In this document: positions 39,336 to 52,520 of the stretch, piece after piece
Layout of the letters: each line of letters opens with the position of its first letter
How positions within the stretch are numbered: the first letter of the stretch is position 1
Source of the DNA: Prorocentrum cordatum
Lineage: Eukaryota; Sar; Dinophyceae; Prorocentrales; Prorocentraceae
Assembly: GCA_963575745.1 (NCBI GenBank)
Contig: CAUYUJ010017898.1
Location: 1-64,000, forward strand
Direction of reading: 5' to 3'
Length of the DNA stretch: 64,000 nt
Position numbers and translations under genes: made by a program
Notes under the pieces: model-generated
Told to the model about the DNA's origin: nothing
The model's input: only the letters and a program-made list of their open reading frames with translations
The model's database searches: none

Positions 39336-41589
39336 TATGTTTTCGGCCTCGAGGGGCCCTCGCTGGGCCCCTGGACCATCAAAAAACGACTCGGGATGGG
39401 AAACCGGCCCCAGGGAATGGGTCGAGACTTCTGGGGACGCCGTCCCGAACAAAAATCACGACATCGGATCTCTGGGGACGTGATCGCGTCGTGAAAAAAA
39501 TCAGGACGGAGGTTTCTCGTCGTTCACGGCCTCAAGAGGCCCTCGCCAGGCCCCGGGGCCGCCAAAAAACGACTCAAGATTGGGAGCCGGTCCTGGGGAA
39601 AGGGTCCCTTATATACAAAACAAAAAGGAAGCAACAGAACAACAAAAAACAATCGCCTTGAGCTTCTCAGGGAACGTCTGGCCCCGGTCAATCCAGACCC
39701 GGGTCAGCCAGGCCTTGCAGGATCCTGCAAGATCCTGTGCCCAAACCCGTGTCAATGCGAACGACCCTGCAGGATCGTGCAGGATCCTGCACCCAAGCCA
39801 AGGTCAATGCGACCCTGGCCCTGCAGGATCCTGCAAGATCGGGTGCTCTGGCTGACCCCCGTTTGCATTCCCAGACATGCGACGTCCTGATTTTTTCAAG
39901 ACGGCGTCCCTGGAAATCCAGACCCTTTCCCCGGGACCGGTTTTTCATCCTAAATCGTTTTTTGACAATCCTGGGGACTGGCGCGGGCCCCCCAAAGCCG
40001 AAAACAGCGAAAAACTGTCGTCCTGATTTTTGTTACGACGCGATCCCGCTTGCATTGACCCCCGTCTCGCTGGGAGGTCCGCGGAGGGCGCTCTGGCTGA
40101 CCCCCGTTCGCATTGGCCCCCGTCTCTTGGGCCCCGGGCTTCTCAGCTCGCTGGAGATCCGGGGCGGGCAACTTGCCCTCCCCGGTGCCCCAGCAAATCT
40201 CGGCCTCGAGGGGCCCTCGCCGGGCCCCTTGGGCCGTCAAGAAGCGACTCGGGACGACGAGCCGGCCCCGGGGAAAGGGTCGGGACTTCCGGGGGCGCCG
40301 GCCGGAACAAAAGCAGGGCGTCGCAGGTCTGGGATATACGGTGAGGGCAGTGGACAAGGAGCCCCTAGAGAAGGAGTCCAGGGTCTGGAAGCCAGTGGGA
40401 TTCCAAGCGCGGCTTGGCCATGGATCTCACCGCCGCCGTCATCAGACAAGGAAGCCGCCAGGGTCTGCAGCATCCTGGGCGCGTTCCTTAACCGACGCCC
40501 CCACCGCAGTCGGGGCAAGGAGAGGGGCAACCTGGGGGGAGAAGCAGGGGCGGGAAAGGGGGAGAGAGAGAGGAAGGGCCAAGCTGGTTTCCCAGAGATC
40601 CGATGTTGTGATTTTCTCCATAGTCCCCAAAAATCTCGACCCATTCCCCGGGACCAGCTTCTCGTCCTGAGTCCTTTTTTGACGGTCCCAGGGCCCGGCG
40701 AGGGCCCCTCGAGGCCGCTGGGCCTCGGGGCCCTCGCTGGGCCTCGCTGGGCCTCGGGGCCGTCAAAAACCGACTCGGGACGAAAAACCGGTCTCGGGGA
40801 AAGGGTCGGGACTTCCGGCCGGGGCCGCCGCCCCGAAAAAAATCAGGAGGTCGCATGTCTGGGGAGGCATGGGAGGTGGAGGGCTGTGGGAGGGGGGGAG
40901 GGGGCGAAGGGAGGGAGAGGGGCAGCTTGGGGGGGAAGCAGGGGCGGGACAGGGAGAGGGGAGGAAGGGCCAAGCGAGGTGCGCTCGCGCCTCATCTGAC
41001 ATCCTGTCTCTCCCTCCCATGCCCTCCCATGGCGCTGGTCTTCCTCCATCCGCGGACGCGTGTCATAGCTGACCTGCGACGCCCACAGAAAGACCCTTTC
41101 GTGTTATGCGCAATCAAGAAACGGGAAGCTGCGCGCCACAGGAGGAAGAGGAGTTGGTGGGTGAGCGGGGAAGATGAGCGGGAGGACAGGGAGGATGACG
41201 AACAACAGCAGCAGGAACCAAAGCGGACGGGTTGGGAGGACCAGGAGGGCCCGGGGAAGGCGGAGGAGGGGATTCCGAGCGGGGCGACCCCGCCCCCAGC
41301 CCTGTCCTGCAGGGACTGCCAGGGGAGGGAGGGAACAAGGAAGTGGGGGGGCATGGAAGGGGGGGGCATGGGAGGGGGGGGCTCTGGGAGGGGGAGGGCT
41401 CTGGGAGGGGGGGGGGGCCAAGGGAGGGAGAGGGGCATCTTGGCGGGGGGAAGCTGGGGCGGGAAAGGGAGGGGGAGGAAGGGCCGCGCTGGGGGCATCT
41501 CGGAGGGGGAGCAGGGATGGGAAAGGAAGAGGGAGGGCGGGCGGAGGGGAGAGGCCTCCGCCGGCGCCCCCGCTCGGCGCCGCCAGCCC

Positions 41590-42839
41590 CTCGGGCGATC
41601 AGGCGCAGAAAGCGTGCGCAGGCACTCCCCGTCGGCGACCTCCGGTCTGGCCCGGTCCAGCCCGTGCGCAGGCAGCGCCCCGGAGTCCGCGGCCCAGATC
41701 TTCGCCGTCCGGTCCTCCGAGGCGGTCAGCACCCGCTGCCCGTCCGCCGAGAACACGGCGGACGTGACGGGGCCCCCGTGGCCCTCCAGCGTCCGCAGGC
41801 ACTGCCCGGAGTCCGCGGCCCAGATCTTCGCCGTCCGGTCGCACGAGGCGGTCAGCACCCGCTGCCCGTCCGCCGAGAACACGGCGGAATTCACGTAGTG
41901 TTGGTGGCCCTCCAGCGTGCACAGGCACTCCCCGGAGTCCGCGGCCCAGATCTTCGCCGTCCCGTCGCACGAGGCGGTCAGCACCCGCTGCCCGTCCGCC
42001 GAGAACACGGCGGACGTGACGGGGCCCTCGTGGCCCTCCACCGTGCGCAGGCACTCCCCAGAGTCCGCGGCCCAGATCTTCGCCGTCCCGTCCTGCGAGG
42101 CGGTCAGCACCCGCTGCCCGTCCGCCGAGAACACGGCGGACGTCACGTAGCTCCAGTGGCCCTCCAGCGTCCGCAGGCACTCCCCGGAGTCCGCGGCCCA
42201 GATCTTCCCCGTACAGTCGCACGCGGCGGTCAGCACCCGCTGCCCGCCCGCCGAGAACACGGCGGACCTCACGGCCCGCCGGTGGCCCTCCAGCGTGCGC
42301 AGGCACGCCCCGGAGTCGGCGTCCCAGATCATCGCCGTCCCGTCCTCCGAGGCGGTCAGCACCCGCTGCCCGTCCGCCGAGAACACGGCGGACCACACGA
42401 TGTCCCGGTGGCCCTCCAGCGTCCGCAGGCACTCCCCGGAGTCCGCGTCCCAGATCTTCGCCACCGCCACGTCGCACGCCACTATGCGGCGCCTCCTGGT
42501 GACCACGAGGGTCAGCTCGCTGCCGCCCTGGACCCCGATCTCGCCCAGCGTCGCGGCGCCGCACAGCTCCGCCCCACCGAACAGGACGCGTAGTTTGTGG
42601 CCGGCCGCCTCCTCCTGCTCGGGGACCGCCGCGAGGAGGTCGCCCAGCTGCCACGACGGGTCGGCCTCCCTTCCCGGGAGGGTTTCCCTCCTCCTCCTCC
42701 TCCTCCGCCGCCTCCTCGCCGTCCTCTTTCGCCCTCTCTCTCTCTTCGCCCGCGCCGCCTCGCCCTGCCCCCCGCGCCGTGCGCGTGGAAGCGCGGACGC
42801 CGAGCAGCCGGCCCCGCAGCCAGAAGCGGCCAGGCACAC
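41590..42839 (-). CDS. Ubiquitin-like/WD40-repeat protein, copy 2
   Basis: The frame is open from 42839 and runs past the propeller into low complexity (stop at 40992); the plausible coding part ends near 41590. An Arg-rich stretch precedes the ubiquitin-like part (ADPSWQLGDLLAAVPEQEE, LFGGAELCGAATLGEIG). Six full 42-residue WD40 units plus partial ends follow, with the same GH..V.SAVFSADGQRVLTA pattern. It has one unit fewer than copy 1, and the order of variable positions differs. The last unit is disrupted at SGALPAHGLDRARPEVADGE, probably by an indel or an unspliced intron. In-frame starts near the left end are GTG rather than ATG, so the first exon may lie upstream. Confidence 0.75.
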
Positions 42840-43269
42840 CGAGGCAGGTGCCCGGCGGGGCCGAGACCCGGCCCCCCCCCGCGCCGAGGGGCAACGCCAA
42901 AGTGGGGGCCTCCTTCTCTCCCGTCTTTCCTTCGCGCCCGGCAGCTGTCCAGCCTATCGGGGCGCCTTGGAATTCCGGCGGCCGCGCCCCGCCGAGAGCC
43001 TCCCAGGGGCTCCCTGGATCGCCCCGCGCGGCCGCTGGAGGCCCGAGTTGCAGTTGTGGCGCAGCACTGACTCGTCGGCGGTGCATCGCCGACAGATCGG
43101 CGAATTCGGCTTCCGAAGGCAGATCCGCGCGCTCCTGGGCGGGGGCGAGCTGTCGGTGGGGGTCGATGCTGCCCCCCTTCTCCTGAGGCTGTCGCCCCCA
43201 GCCCGCCCTCCTCACGCCCCCCATCCCGGCGTGGAGCCCCAGCCGCGGTGGGCCCGCCGATCGGCGGCC

Positions 43270-43580
43270 AGCTTTGGCCGCCGCTGCAGAGGCGAGCGCA
43301 GCACGCGCGCAGACGCGCCAAGAGGCTCGCAGAGGCCCGTAGGCGAGCAGGCGCGCAGACGCGCGCAAGCGCGCAGCACACGCGCAGCAGACGCGCGCAG
43401 AGGCGCGCAGAGGCGCACAGAGCAGACGCGCGCAGGCGCGCAGAGGCTCGCGAAGAGGAGGCGCGCGCAGGCCCGCAGAGGCGCGCGCAGTATCTCGCGC
43501 AAGGGCACTGCAGACGCACGCGGGGGCGCGCAGAGGCGCGCGCAAAGGCGCGCAGGGGCGCAGAGGCGCAGGGGCAAGTG
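43270..43580. repeat. GCGCAGAGGCGCGC array, copy 2
   Basis: Counterpart of 21950-22410, with fewer units. Confidence 0.85.
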
Positions 43581-44261
43581 GGGGGCGCAAATCCCTTTCG
43601 GCCCCTCTCCCCGCCCCTCGCCGGCGCCGCGCAGCTCAGGCTGCCCGGAGCCGGCGGCGCTGGGCCAGCAGCGCGCCGAGACACTGGATGCTCGACCTCA
43701 CTCGACCATGGCGTGCTGGCGCCCTTCCCGCGCGGAGGCCGGCCTGCACCGCGCGCACCTCGGAGCGCGCCTGTACCGTGCTCGGGGATCTTCTGACCCG
43801 GGTCAATCCAGACTCGGGTTAGCAGGAAACCAGAAAAACTGCAATGCAGGAAAAAAAAACCTGCAACGCAGGTCTTCGCAGACCTGGGCCAGCCCATGTG
43901 CGCGGCCGCCTCGCGGCCACGAGCGGCTCGCCAACCCGGGTCAGCCAGAGGGGCTCGTCGCAGGATCCTGCAGGATCTGGTGCCCTGGCTGAGCCCCGAC
44001 GTGCGCGAGTGCGGCCCGTGCCGGGTGCCCCGGCCACGCCCGAGCGTGCCGGCCGCCGCCGCCGGGGGCGGCCCGTTGCCTGCCACACGGCGGCGGCCAC
44101 CGTGCGCCTCGTGCGCCCAGCGTCAGGTCAGGCGGATTCAGGACGAAACACAAAGAATTATCACACAATGCCCGACTATGTTTTGACCGTTTTCGAGATA
44201 CCCGGAAATTGTGCGAAAATTGTCCCAGCTATCCCAAATGCCCCCCCCCAAAAAAAATTAC

Positions 44262-47200
44262 AACCGGAGTGCAGTATCCCCAAACAGGGTTTTTAGACCC
44301 ACTGCGGTTTCCAAGGTCGATTGCGTGCCCGTCTAGTGCGGGCTGGCATGGCATGTTAAACATGCCTGCTCCTCCTCCTCCTCCTCCTCCTCCTCCTCCT
44401 CCTCCTCCACCTCCTCTTCATCCCGAACGGCATCTCGGAGCCCAGAGTTGCGAGGATGTCTCCAGCCTAACGGGCTGGACCACCTCGCGCGCGGCATTTC
44501 GGAGCCCAGAGTTGCGACGGTGTCTCGGGCGAAGCGTGCAGCGAGGAAGTCTCAGGCGAAACGGGCCGGACCACCTCGAGCGCGGCGTCTCAGAGCTCAG
44601 AGTTGCGTGGGCCTCCTGGGGCCTCCTGGTGACCTCCTGGTGACCTCCTGGGGCTTCCTCCTGGGCCTCCTGTGGCCTCGTGGACCCCACCTGGGGCTTC
44701 CTGAAGCCTCTTGGGGCTCCCAGGGGGTGATGTCTAACATGTGGCCGTCGGCCCCAAGAGCAGCAAAAATCAATGAATCGACACCGGATGTGTATTAACT
44801 TGACACGTTCTGATAGGGGGCCTCCTGGGGCCTCCTGGGAGCCTCCTGAGAATCTCCTGCGGATCCCTGGGGCCTGTCCTGGGCGTCCTGCGGCCTCCCG
44901 AAGCTCTCTGGGGCCTTGTGGGGCTCCCAGGGTCCCAGGGGGAATGTGTAACATGTGGTCTTCTGGGCCCCCAGGCTGGACCACCTCTTGCGCAGCATCT
45001 GAGAGCTCAGAGTTGCGAGAATGTCTTGTGCGAAACAGACCGGACCACCTTGCGCACGGCATCTCAGAGCTCAGAGTTGCGAGGATGTCTCAGGCGAGAT
45101 GGGCCGGACCACCTCGCGCAGGGCATCTCGGAGCCCAGAGTTGCGAGGATGTCTCCAGCGTAACGGGCTGGACCACCTCGCGCGCGGCATCTCGGGCGAA
45201 ACGTGCTGCGAGGAAGTCTCAGGCGAAACGGGCCGGACCACCTCGAGCGCGGCGTCTCAGAGTTCCGAGTGGCGGGGGCCTCCTGGGGCCTCCCGAGACC
45301 TCCTGGTGACCTCCTGGAGCTTCCTCATGGGCCTCCTGTGGCCGCCTGGACCCCATCTGGGGCTTCCTGAAGCCTCTTGGGGCTCCCAGGGGGGGATATC
45401 TAACCTGTGGCCGTCGGGGCCCCTCAAATGGGAGGGGGGCCACAAGAGCAGGAAAAATCAACGAATCGACACCGGATGTGTATTAACTTGACACGTTCTG
45501 ATAGGGGGCCTCCTGGGGCCTCCTGGGAGCCTCCTGGGAATCTCCTGCGGACTCCTGGGGCCTGTCCTGGGCGTCCTGCGGCCTCCCGAAGATCTCTGGA
45601 GCCTCCTGGGGCTCCAGGGTCCCAGGGGGAATGTGTAACATGTGGTCTTCTGGGCCCCCAGGCTGGACCACCTCTTGCGCAGCATCTGAGAGCTCAGAGT
45701 TGCGAGAATGTCTTGTCGAAACGGGCGGGACCACCTTGCGCACGGCATCTCGGAGCTCAGAGCTGCGAGGATGTCTCAGGCGAGATGGGCCGGACCACCA
45801 GAGTTGCGACGATGTCTCGGGCGAAACGTGTTGCGAGGAAGTCTCAGGCGAAACGGGCCGGACCACCTCGAGCGCGGCGTCTCAGAGCTCAGAGTTGCGT
45901 GGGCCTCCTGGGGCCTCCTGGGGCCTCCTGGTGACCTCCTGGGGCCTCCTCCTGGGCCTCCTGTGGCCTCCTGGACCCCACCTGGGGCTTCCTGAAGCCT
46001 CTTGGGGCTCCCAGAGGGGGGATGTCTAACCTGTGGCCGTCGGGCCCCCCCAAAATGCGAGGGCCACAAGAGCAGGAAAAATCAACGAATCGACACTGGA
46101 TGTGTACTAACTTCACACGTTCTGATAGGGGGCCTCTCAGAGCTCCGAGTTGCGGGGGCCTCCTGGTGTCTCCTGGGGCCTCCTGGGGACCTCCTGGGGC
46201 TTCCTCCTGGGCCTCCTGTGGCCTGCTGAACTCCACCTGGGGTTTCCTGAAGCCTCTTGGGGCTCCCAGGGGGGGATATCTAACCTGTGGCCGCTTGGGC
46301 CCCTCAAAATAAAGAAGGGGGCCACAAGAGCACGGAAAATCAACGAATCGACACCGGATGTGTATTAACTTGACACGTTCTGATAAGGGGGCATCCTGGG
46401 GCCTCCTGGGAGCCTCCTGGGAATCTCCTGGGGACCCCTGGGGCCTGTCCTGGGCGTCCTGCGCCTCCTGGAGCTCTCTGGGGCCTCCTGGGGCTCCCAG
46501 GGGGGATATGTAACATGTGGTCGTCTGGGCCCCCAGGCTGGACCACCTCTTGCGCGGCATCTGAGAGCTCAGAGTTGCGAGAATGTCTTGTGCGAAACAG
46601 GCCGGACCACCTTGCGCACGGCATCTCAGAGCTCAGAGTTGCGAGGATGTCTCGGGCAATCGGCCGGACCACCTCGCGCAGGGCATTTCAGAGCTCAGAA
46701 GTTCGAGGATGTCTCAGGCGGGCTCCCAGGGTCCCAGGGAGGATATGTAACATGTGGTCTTCTGGGCTCCCAGGCTGGACCACCTTGCGCACGGCATCTC
46801 AGAGCTCAGAGATGCGAGGATGTCTCAGGCGAGACGGGCCGGACCACCTCGCGCAGGGCATCTCAGAGCTCAGAAATTAGAGGATGTCTCAAGCGAAACA
46901 GGCCGGACCACCTCTCGCGCAGCATCTCCGAGGTCAGATTTTCGAGGATGTCTCAGGCGAAACGGACCGGACCACCTCGCGCAAGGCATCTCAGAGCTCA
47001 GAGTTTCGAGGATGTCTCAGGCGAAACGGCCCGGACCACCTCTCGCACGGCACCTCGGGGCTCAGGGTTTCGAGGATGTCTCAAGCGAAACGGCCTGGAC
47101 CGCCTCTCGCGCGGCGTCCCGGAGCGCAACTTTTCGAGGAAGTCTCAGGCGAAACGGCCAATCCCGGCCAACTCAGAAACGAGAGTTGTGAGGATGTCTC

Positions 47201-47287
47201 AAGCGAAACGGCCCGGACCATCAAATTGACTTCCCTCGGCCGGAGTTAGTTTCTATCACAACAGCACCCCGTTCAGCAAGCAGTTTG
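44262..47287. repeat. Satellite block D, unit 1 (~3.0 kb)
   Basis: Starts at AGTGCAGTATCCCCAAACAG and a (CTC)n stretch, and ends at CACCCCGTTCAGCAAGC. Inside are arrays of a 64-bp monomer (ATCTCAGAGCTCAGAGTTGC, then GAGGATGTCTCAGGCGAAAC, then GGGCCGGACCACCTCGCGCA). CCTCCTGGGGCCTCCTGG arrays alternate with these. A spacer with CGACACCGGATGTGTATTAA occurs at 44776, 45466, 46091 and 46350. Confidence 0.9.
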
Positions 47288-50200
47288 GGGAAAAATTGCA
47301 GCCAGAGTGCAGTATCCCCAAACAGGGTTTTTAGACCCACTGCGGTTTCCAAGGTCGATTGCGTGCCCGTCCAGTGCGGGCTGGCTGGCATGGCATGTTA
47401 AAACATGCCTCCTCCTCCTCCTCCTCCTCCTCCTCCTCCTCCTCCTCCTCCACCTCCACCTCCTCTTCATCCCGAACGGCATCTCGGAGCCCAGAGTTGC
47501 GAGGATGTCTCCAGCGTAACGGGCTGGACCACCTCGCGCGCGGCATTTCGGACTCCAGAGTTGCGACGATGTCTCGGGCGAAACGTGCTGCGAGGAAGTC
47601 TCAGGCGAAACGGGCCGGACCACCTCGAGCGCGGCGTCTCAGAGCTCCGAATTGCGGTGGCCTCCTGGGGCCTCCTGGGGCCTCCTGGGGACCTCCTGGG
47701 GCTTCCTCCTAGGCCTCATGTGGCCTCCTGGACCCCACCTGGGGCTTCCTGAAGCCTCTTGAGGCTCCCAGGGGGGGATATCTAACATGTGGCCGTCGGG
47801 GCCACCCAAAATGAAAGAGCAGGAAAAATCAACGAATCGACACCGGATGTGTATTAACTTGACACGTTCTGATAGGGGGCCTCCTGGTGCCTCCTGGGAG
47901 CCTCCTGGGAATCTCCTGCGGACCCCTGGGGCCTGTCCTGGGCGTCCTGCGGCCTCCTGGAGCTCTCTGGGGCCTCCTGGGGCTCCCAGGGAGGATATGT
48001 AACATGTGGTCGTCTGGGCCCCCAGGCTGGACCACCTCTTGCGCAGCATCTGAGCTCAGAGTTGCGAGAATGTCTTGTGCGAAACAGGCCGGACCCCCTT
48101 GCGCACGGCATCTCAAAGCTCAGAGTTGCGAGGATGTCTCAGGCGAGATGGGCCGGACCACCTCGCGCAGGGCATCTCGGAGCCCAGGGTTGCGAGGATG
48201 TCTCCAGCGTAACGGGCTGGACCACCTCGCGCGCGGCATTTCGGACTCCAGAGTTGCGACGATGTCTCGGGCGAAACGTGCTGCGAGGAAGTCTCAGGCG
48301 AAACGGGCCAGACCACCTCGAGCGCGGCGACTCAAGGAGCTCCGAGTTGCGGGGGCCTCCTGGGGCCTCGTGGGACCTCCTGGTGATCTTCTGGGGCTTC
48401 CTCCTGGGCCTCATGTGGCCGCCTGGACCCCACCTGGGGCTTCCTGAAGCCTCTTGGGGCTCTCAGGGGGGGATATCTAACATGTGGCCGTCGGCCCCCC
48501 CCAAAATGGGAGGAGGCCACAAGAGCAGGAAAAATCAACGAATCGACACCGGATGTGTATTAACTTGACACGTTCTGATAGGGGGCCTCCTAGGGCCTCC
48601 TGGGAGCCTCCTGGGAATCTCCTGCGGACCCCTGGGGCCTGTCCTGGGCGTCCTGCGGCCTCCCGAAGATCTCTGGAGCCTCCTGGGGCTCCCAGGGTCC
48701 CGGGGGGGATATGTAACATGTGGTCTTCTGGGCCCCCAGGCTGGATCACCTCTTGCGCAGCATCTGAGAGCTCAGAATTGCGAGAATGCATTGTGCGAAA
48801 CAGGCCGGACCACCTTGCGTACGGCATCTCAGAGCTCAGAGCTGCGAAGATGTCTCAGGCGAGATGGGCCGGACCACCTCGCGCAGGGCATCTCGGAGCC
48901 TAGAATTGCGAGGATGTCTCCAGCGTAACGGGCTGGACCACCTCGCGCGCGGCATCTCGGACCCCAGAGTTGCGACGATGTCTCGGGCGAAACGTGCTGC
49001 GAGGAAGTCTCAGGCGAAACGGGCCGGACCACAGCGAGCGCGGCGTCTCAGAGCTCCGAATTGCGGGGGCCTCCTGGGGCCTCCTGGTGATCTCCTGAGG
49101 CTTCCTCCTGGGCCTCGTGTGGCCTCCTGGACCCCACCTGGGGCTTCCTGAAGCCTCTTGGGGCTCCCAGAGGGATTTCTAACATGTGGCCGTCGGGCCC
49201 CCCCCAAAATGGGAGGAGGCCACAAGAGCAGGAAAAATCAACGAATCGACACCGGATGTGTATTAACTTGACACGTTCTGATAAGGGGCCTCCTGGGGCC
49301 TCCTGGGAGCCTCCTGGGAATCTCCTGCGGACCCCTGGGGCCTGTCCTGGGCGTCCTGCGGCCTCCTGAAGCTCTCTGGAGCCTCCTGGGGCTCCCAGGG
49401 TCCCAAGGAGGATATGTAACATGTGGTCTATCCTCGGAGATGCCGCGCGAGAGGTGGTCCGGCCCGTTTCGCCTGAGACATCCTGAAACTTCTGAGCTCT
49501 GAGATGCCTTGCACGAGGTGGTCTGGCCCGTCTCGCCTAAGACATCCTCGCAACTCTGAGCTCTGAGATGCCGTGCGCAAGGTGGTCCGGCCTGTTTCGC
49601 ACAAGACATTCTCACAACTCTGAGCTCCGAGATGCCGCGCAAGAGGTGGTCCAGCCTGGGAGCCCAGAAGACCACATGTTACATATCCTCCCTGGGACCC
49701 TTGGAGCCCGCCTGAGACATCCTCGAACTTCTGAGCTCTGAGATGCCCTGCGCGAGGTGGTCTGGCCCGTTTCGCATAAGACATGCTCGCAACTCTGAGC
49801 TCTGAGATGCCGTGCGCAAGGTGGTCCGGCCTGTTTCGCACATTCGTTGATTTTCCCTGCTCTTGTGGCCTCCTCCCATTTTGGGGGGCCCCGACGGCCA
49901 CATGTTAGAAATCCCCCTGGGAGCCCCAAGAGGCTTCAGGAAGCCCCAGGTGGGGTCCAGGAGGCCACACGAGGCCCAGGAGGAAGCCCAAGCCCCAGGA
50001 GGCCCCAGGAGGTCCCACGAGGCCCCACGAGGCCCCAGAGGCCCCAAGAGGCCCCAGGAGGCCCCAGGAGGCCCCAGGCGAAACGGGCCGGACCACCTCG
50101 CGCAAGGCATCTCAAAGCTCAGAGTTTCGAGGATGTCTCAGGCGAAACGGCCCGGACCACCTCTCGCACGGCACCTCGGGGCTCAGGGTTTCGAGGATGT

Positions 50201-50440
50201 CTCAAGCGAAACGGCCTGGACCACCTCTCGCGCGGCGTCTTGGAGCGCAACTTTTCGAGGATGTCTCAGGCGAAACGGCCAATCCCGGCCAACTCAGAAA
50301 CGAGAATTGTGAGGATGTCTCAAGCGAAACGGCTCGGACCATTAGATTTTTGTGAGGATGTCGTTGCTCCGACTTCCCTCGGCCGGAGTTAGCTTCTATA
50401 ACAACAGCACCCCGTTCAGCAAGCTGTTTGGGGAAAAACA
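47288..50440. repeat. Satellite block D, unit 2 (~3.1 kb)
   Basis: Direct repeat of unit 1: the same start with (CTC)n at 47405 and the same end at about 50400-50440. The CGACACCGGATGTGTATTAA spacer is at 47838, 48544 and 49249, spaced about 705 bp. The monomers change orientation between about 49430 and 50075. Confidence 0.9.
49430..50075. repeat. Inverted segment within the satellite
   Basis: Monomers here read as the reverse complement (GAGGTGGTCCGGCCCGTTTC). The spacer GTGGCCGTCGGGCCCC (49187) reappears inverted at about 49885-49905. The symmetry point is near 49550. At about 50080 the direct orientation resumes. Confidence 0.85.
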
Positions 50441-52150
50441 AACTCGAAAAATCGTACCCTGATTATGTTGTGACTGCTTTTGAATATCCCTCCTGCAGAG
50501 GGGCAGGCCCGACTCAAGCCCGGCGGTCTGCGCACTGCAGGCGGCGAGACGCCTGCAGGGGCCAGGCGCGGATCGCCCCCGCCCGCGCCGCCCACCTTCC
50601 CGCTCCTCCTCCAACTCCTCCCTGGCCTATCCGCCACCCTGCCCTGGGCACGCAGTGGGCGCGTCCTCGGGCCCTGTGCCGAATCTCCATTGGAGGCCTG
50701 GACATGGGCACCAACACCGACACAGGGGGTCTGTCTCCACAGGGGGAGGATGATCCTGGACGTCGGTGTTGGTGGTACCATCTCGGCCACCCTGGAAACC
50801 AGAACCATTGCCACCATCGCCGAGATCGGGATCGTCTTCCCCCGGTGGAGGCACACCGCCGATATTGGTGTTGGTGTCAGCCTCTGGGGAGTCTCTGTTA
50901 GGGGCCCGGGCCCCCTACGGGCGGATCTTGGACGAAAATCCAGCAGACCCCCAAAATACACCAAACATATCCCAAAAAGGGTCCAAACCCAGACATGCGA
51001 CGTCCTCATTTTTTCAGGACGGCGTCCCTGGAAGTGCCGACCCTTTCCCCGGGACCGGCTTCTTATCCTGAGTCGTTTTTTGACGATACCGAGGTCCGGC
51101 GAGGACCCCCGGGGCCGAAAATAGGCCAAAACCGTTCGTCCTGACTTGTATTTTTTCTTTTTACGACGCGAGCATGTCTGGGAACAGTCGTCCCCATTTG
51201 GGAACCTTCCTTCTGCCGAGGGCCAGGCCCGACTGGAGATCAGGGGCCCGGGCCCCCAATTCTCGCACCTCCCAGGGCCCGTCGCCGGGCCCGGGGAGGT
51301 GCGGGACTTTCTCTTCGGGCCCACAGGGGGCCCCAAGGGGCCCTCGAGGCGGCCCCAGGGGCCCTCGAGGCGGCCCCAGAAGGCCCCAGTACGCCCAAGA
51401 TGGCCTCAAGACGGCCACGTGGCCCCCAAGACGCCCCAAGAGTGCTCCACGAGGCGTCCCGGGAGGGCCCCAAGAGGCAAGCATCGTGCTCACCGCAAGT
51501 TCTCGACGGTTTGGGGCGCTCTCGCCGTTTCGGCTTTCCGACGCTCCAAGACGGCCCAAGAGGCCAGCAGGAGGCCAACCGAAAAATCAAACCTTCCGCC
51601 TCAAGAGGCCCCCAGGAAGCCCCGCCGCCAAAGAGGCCCCCAGGAGGCCCCAAGAGGGCCCCAAGAGGCCTCCAAGAGGCCCCCCTGACAGGCCCCTGAG
51701 AGGCCCCTGAGAGGCCCCCAGGAGCCCCTAAGAGGCTCCCAGGAGTCCCCCAAAACAGTCCCCAGGATGCCCCAAAACTATCTCCGAGAAGCTCCCGATG
51801 CGATCATGAACACAATCGGCATCGGCATAAACCTCGGGAGGTCCGCGCGGATTGCTCGGCTCGGCGCTGGCCCCCCCTCCCCGGCGCGCGGAGCGAGCCA
51901 GGGACGGCGCCGGGGGCGCCGCCAAGGGGAGCCCCGAGAAAGAGGAGGAGGAGGAGGAGGAGGAGGAGGAGGAGGAGGAGGAGGAGGAGGAGGAGGAGGA
52001 GGAGGAGGAGGGAGGAGGAGGAGAGGAGGAGGAGGAGGAGGAGGAGGGGGAGGGGGAGGAGGAGAAGGAGGAGGAGGAGGAGAGGAGGAGGAGGAGGAGG
52101 ATGAGGGGGATGGGATGAGGATGAGGATGAGGATGAGGATGAGGATGAGG
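50441..52150. repeat. Segmental duplication copy 2, block B'
   Basis: Direct counterpart of 24661-26405 with shared landmarks in the same order. It lacks about 50 bp of the CCAAGAGG array but has an extra stretch at about 51776-51840 before GCGGATTGCTCGGCTCGG. Confidence 0.9.
50988..51182. mobile_element. MITE-like element, copy in B'
   Basis: CCCAGACATGC (50988-50998) and GCATGTCTGGG (51172-51182) form the same 11-bp inverted ends as at 25207-25399. It is the duplicated partner of that element. Confidence 0.6.
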
Positions 52151-52520
52151 ATGAGGATGAGGAGGAGGAGGGGAGGAGGAGGAGGAGGAGGAGGAGGAGG
52201 AGGAGGAGGAGGAGGAGGAGGAGGCGGAGGAGGCGGAGGGGAGGGAGGGAGGGAGGGAGGGAGGGAGGGAGGGAGGGAGGAGGGAGGAGAGGAACGGGGA
52301 GGAGGAGGAGGAGGAGGAGGAGGAGGAGGGGAGGAGGAGGAGGGAGAAGGAGGAGGGAGGACGGAGGAGGAGGAGGAGGGAGGAGGGAGGAGGGAGGAGG
52401 ATTACAAGGAGGAGGAGAGGAGGAGGAGGAGGAGGAGGAGGAGGAGAAATAGGAGGAGGGAGGAGGAGGAGGAGGAGGAGGAGGAGGAGGAGGAGGAGGA
52501 GGGAGAAGGGAGGAGGGAGG
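51938..52520. repeat. Continuous (GGA)n microsatellite
   Basis: Uninterrupted GGA/GGGA/GATGAG repeats joining block B' to block C'. In copy 1 this place is split by 9.3 kb containing the LINE. Confidence 0.9.

Larger units (their letters stand above)
37185..44255. repeat. Segmental duplication copy 2, block A'
   Basis: Direct counterpart of 17180-23085, interrupted at about 37790-39500 by sequence absent from copy 1 at that place (minisatellite and inverted tandem units). It contains the second Ubl-WD40 gene. Confidence 0.85.

Noticed and set aside
40992-41589. C-terminal extension of the WD40 copy 2 frame
   Set aside because: Pro/Ser/Leu low complexity without counterpart in copy 1, where the frame stops right after the propeller. 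Probably non-coding.
44418-50110. Many 100-220-codon frames with repeating peptides such as ARHLRAQSCEDVSG
   Set aside because: The 64-bp satellite monomer is not a multiple of three and shows the same peptide sets in all frames; this is repeat translation, not a gene family.
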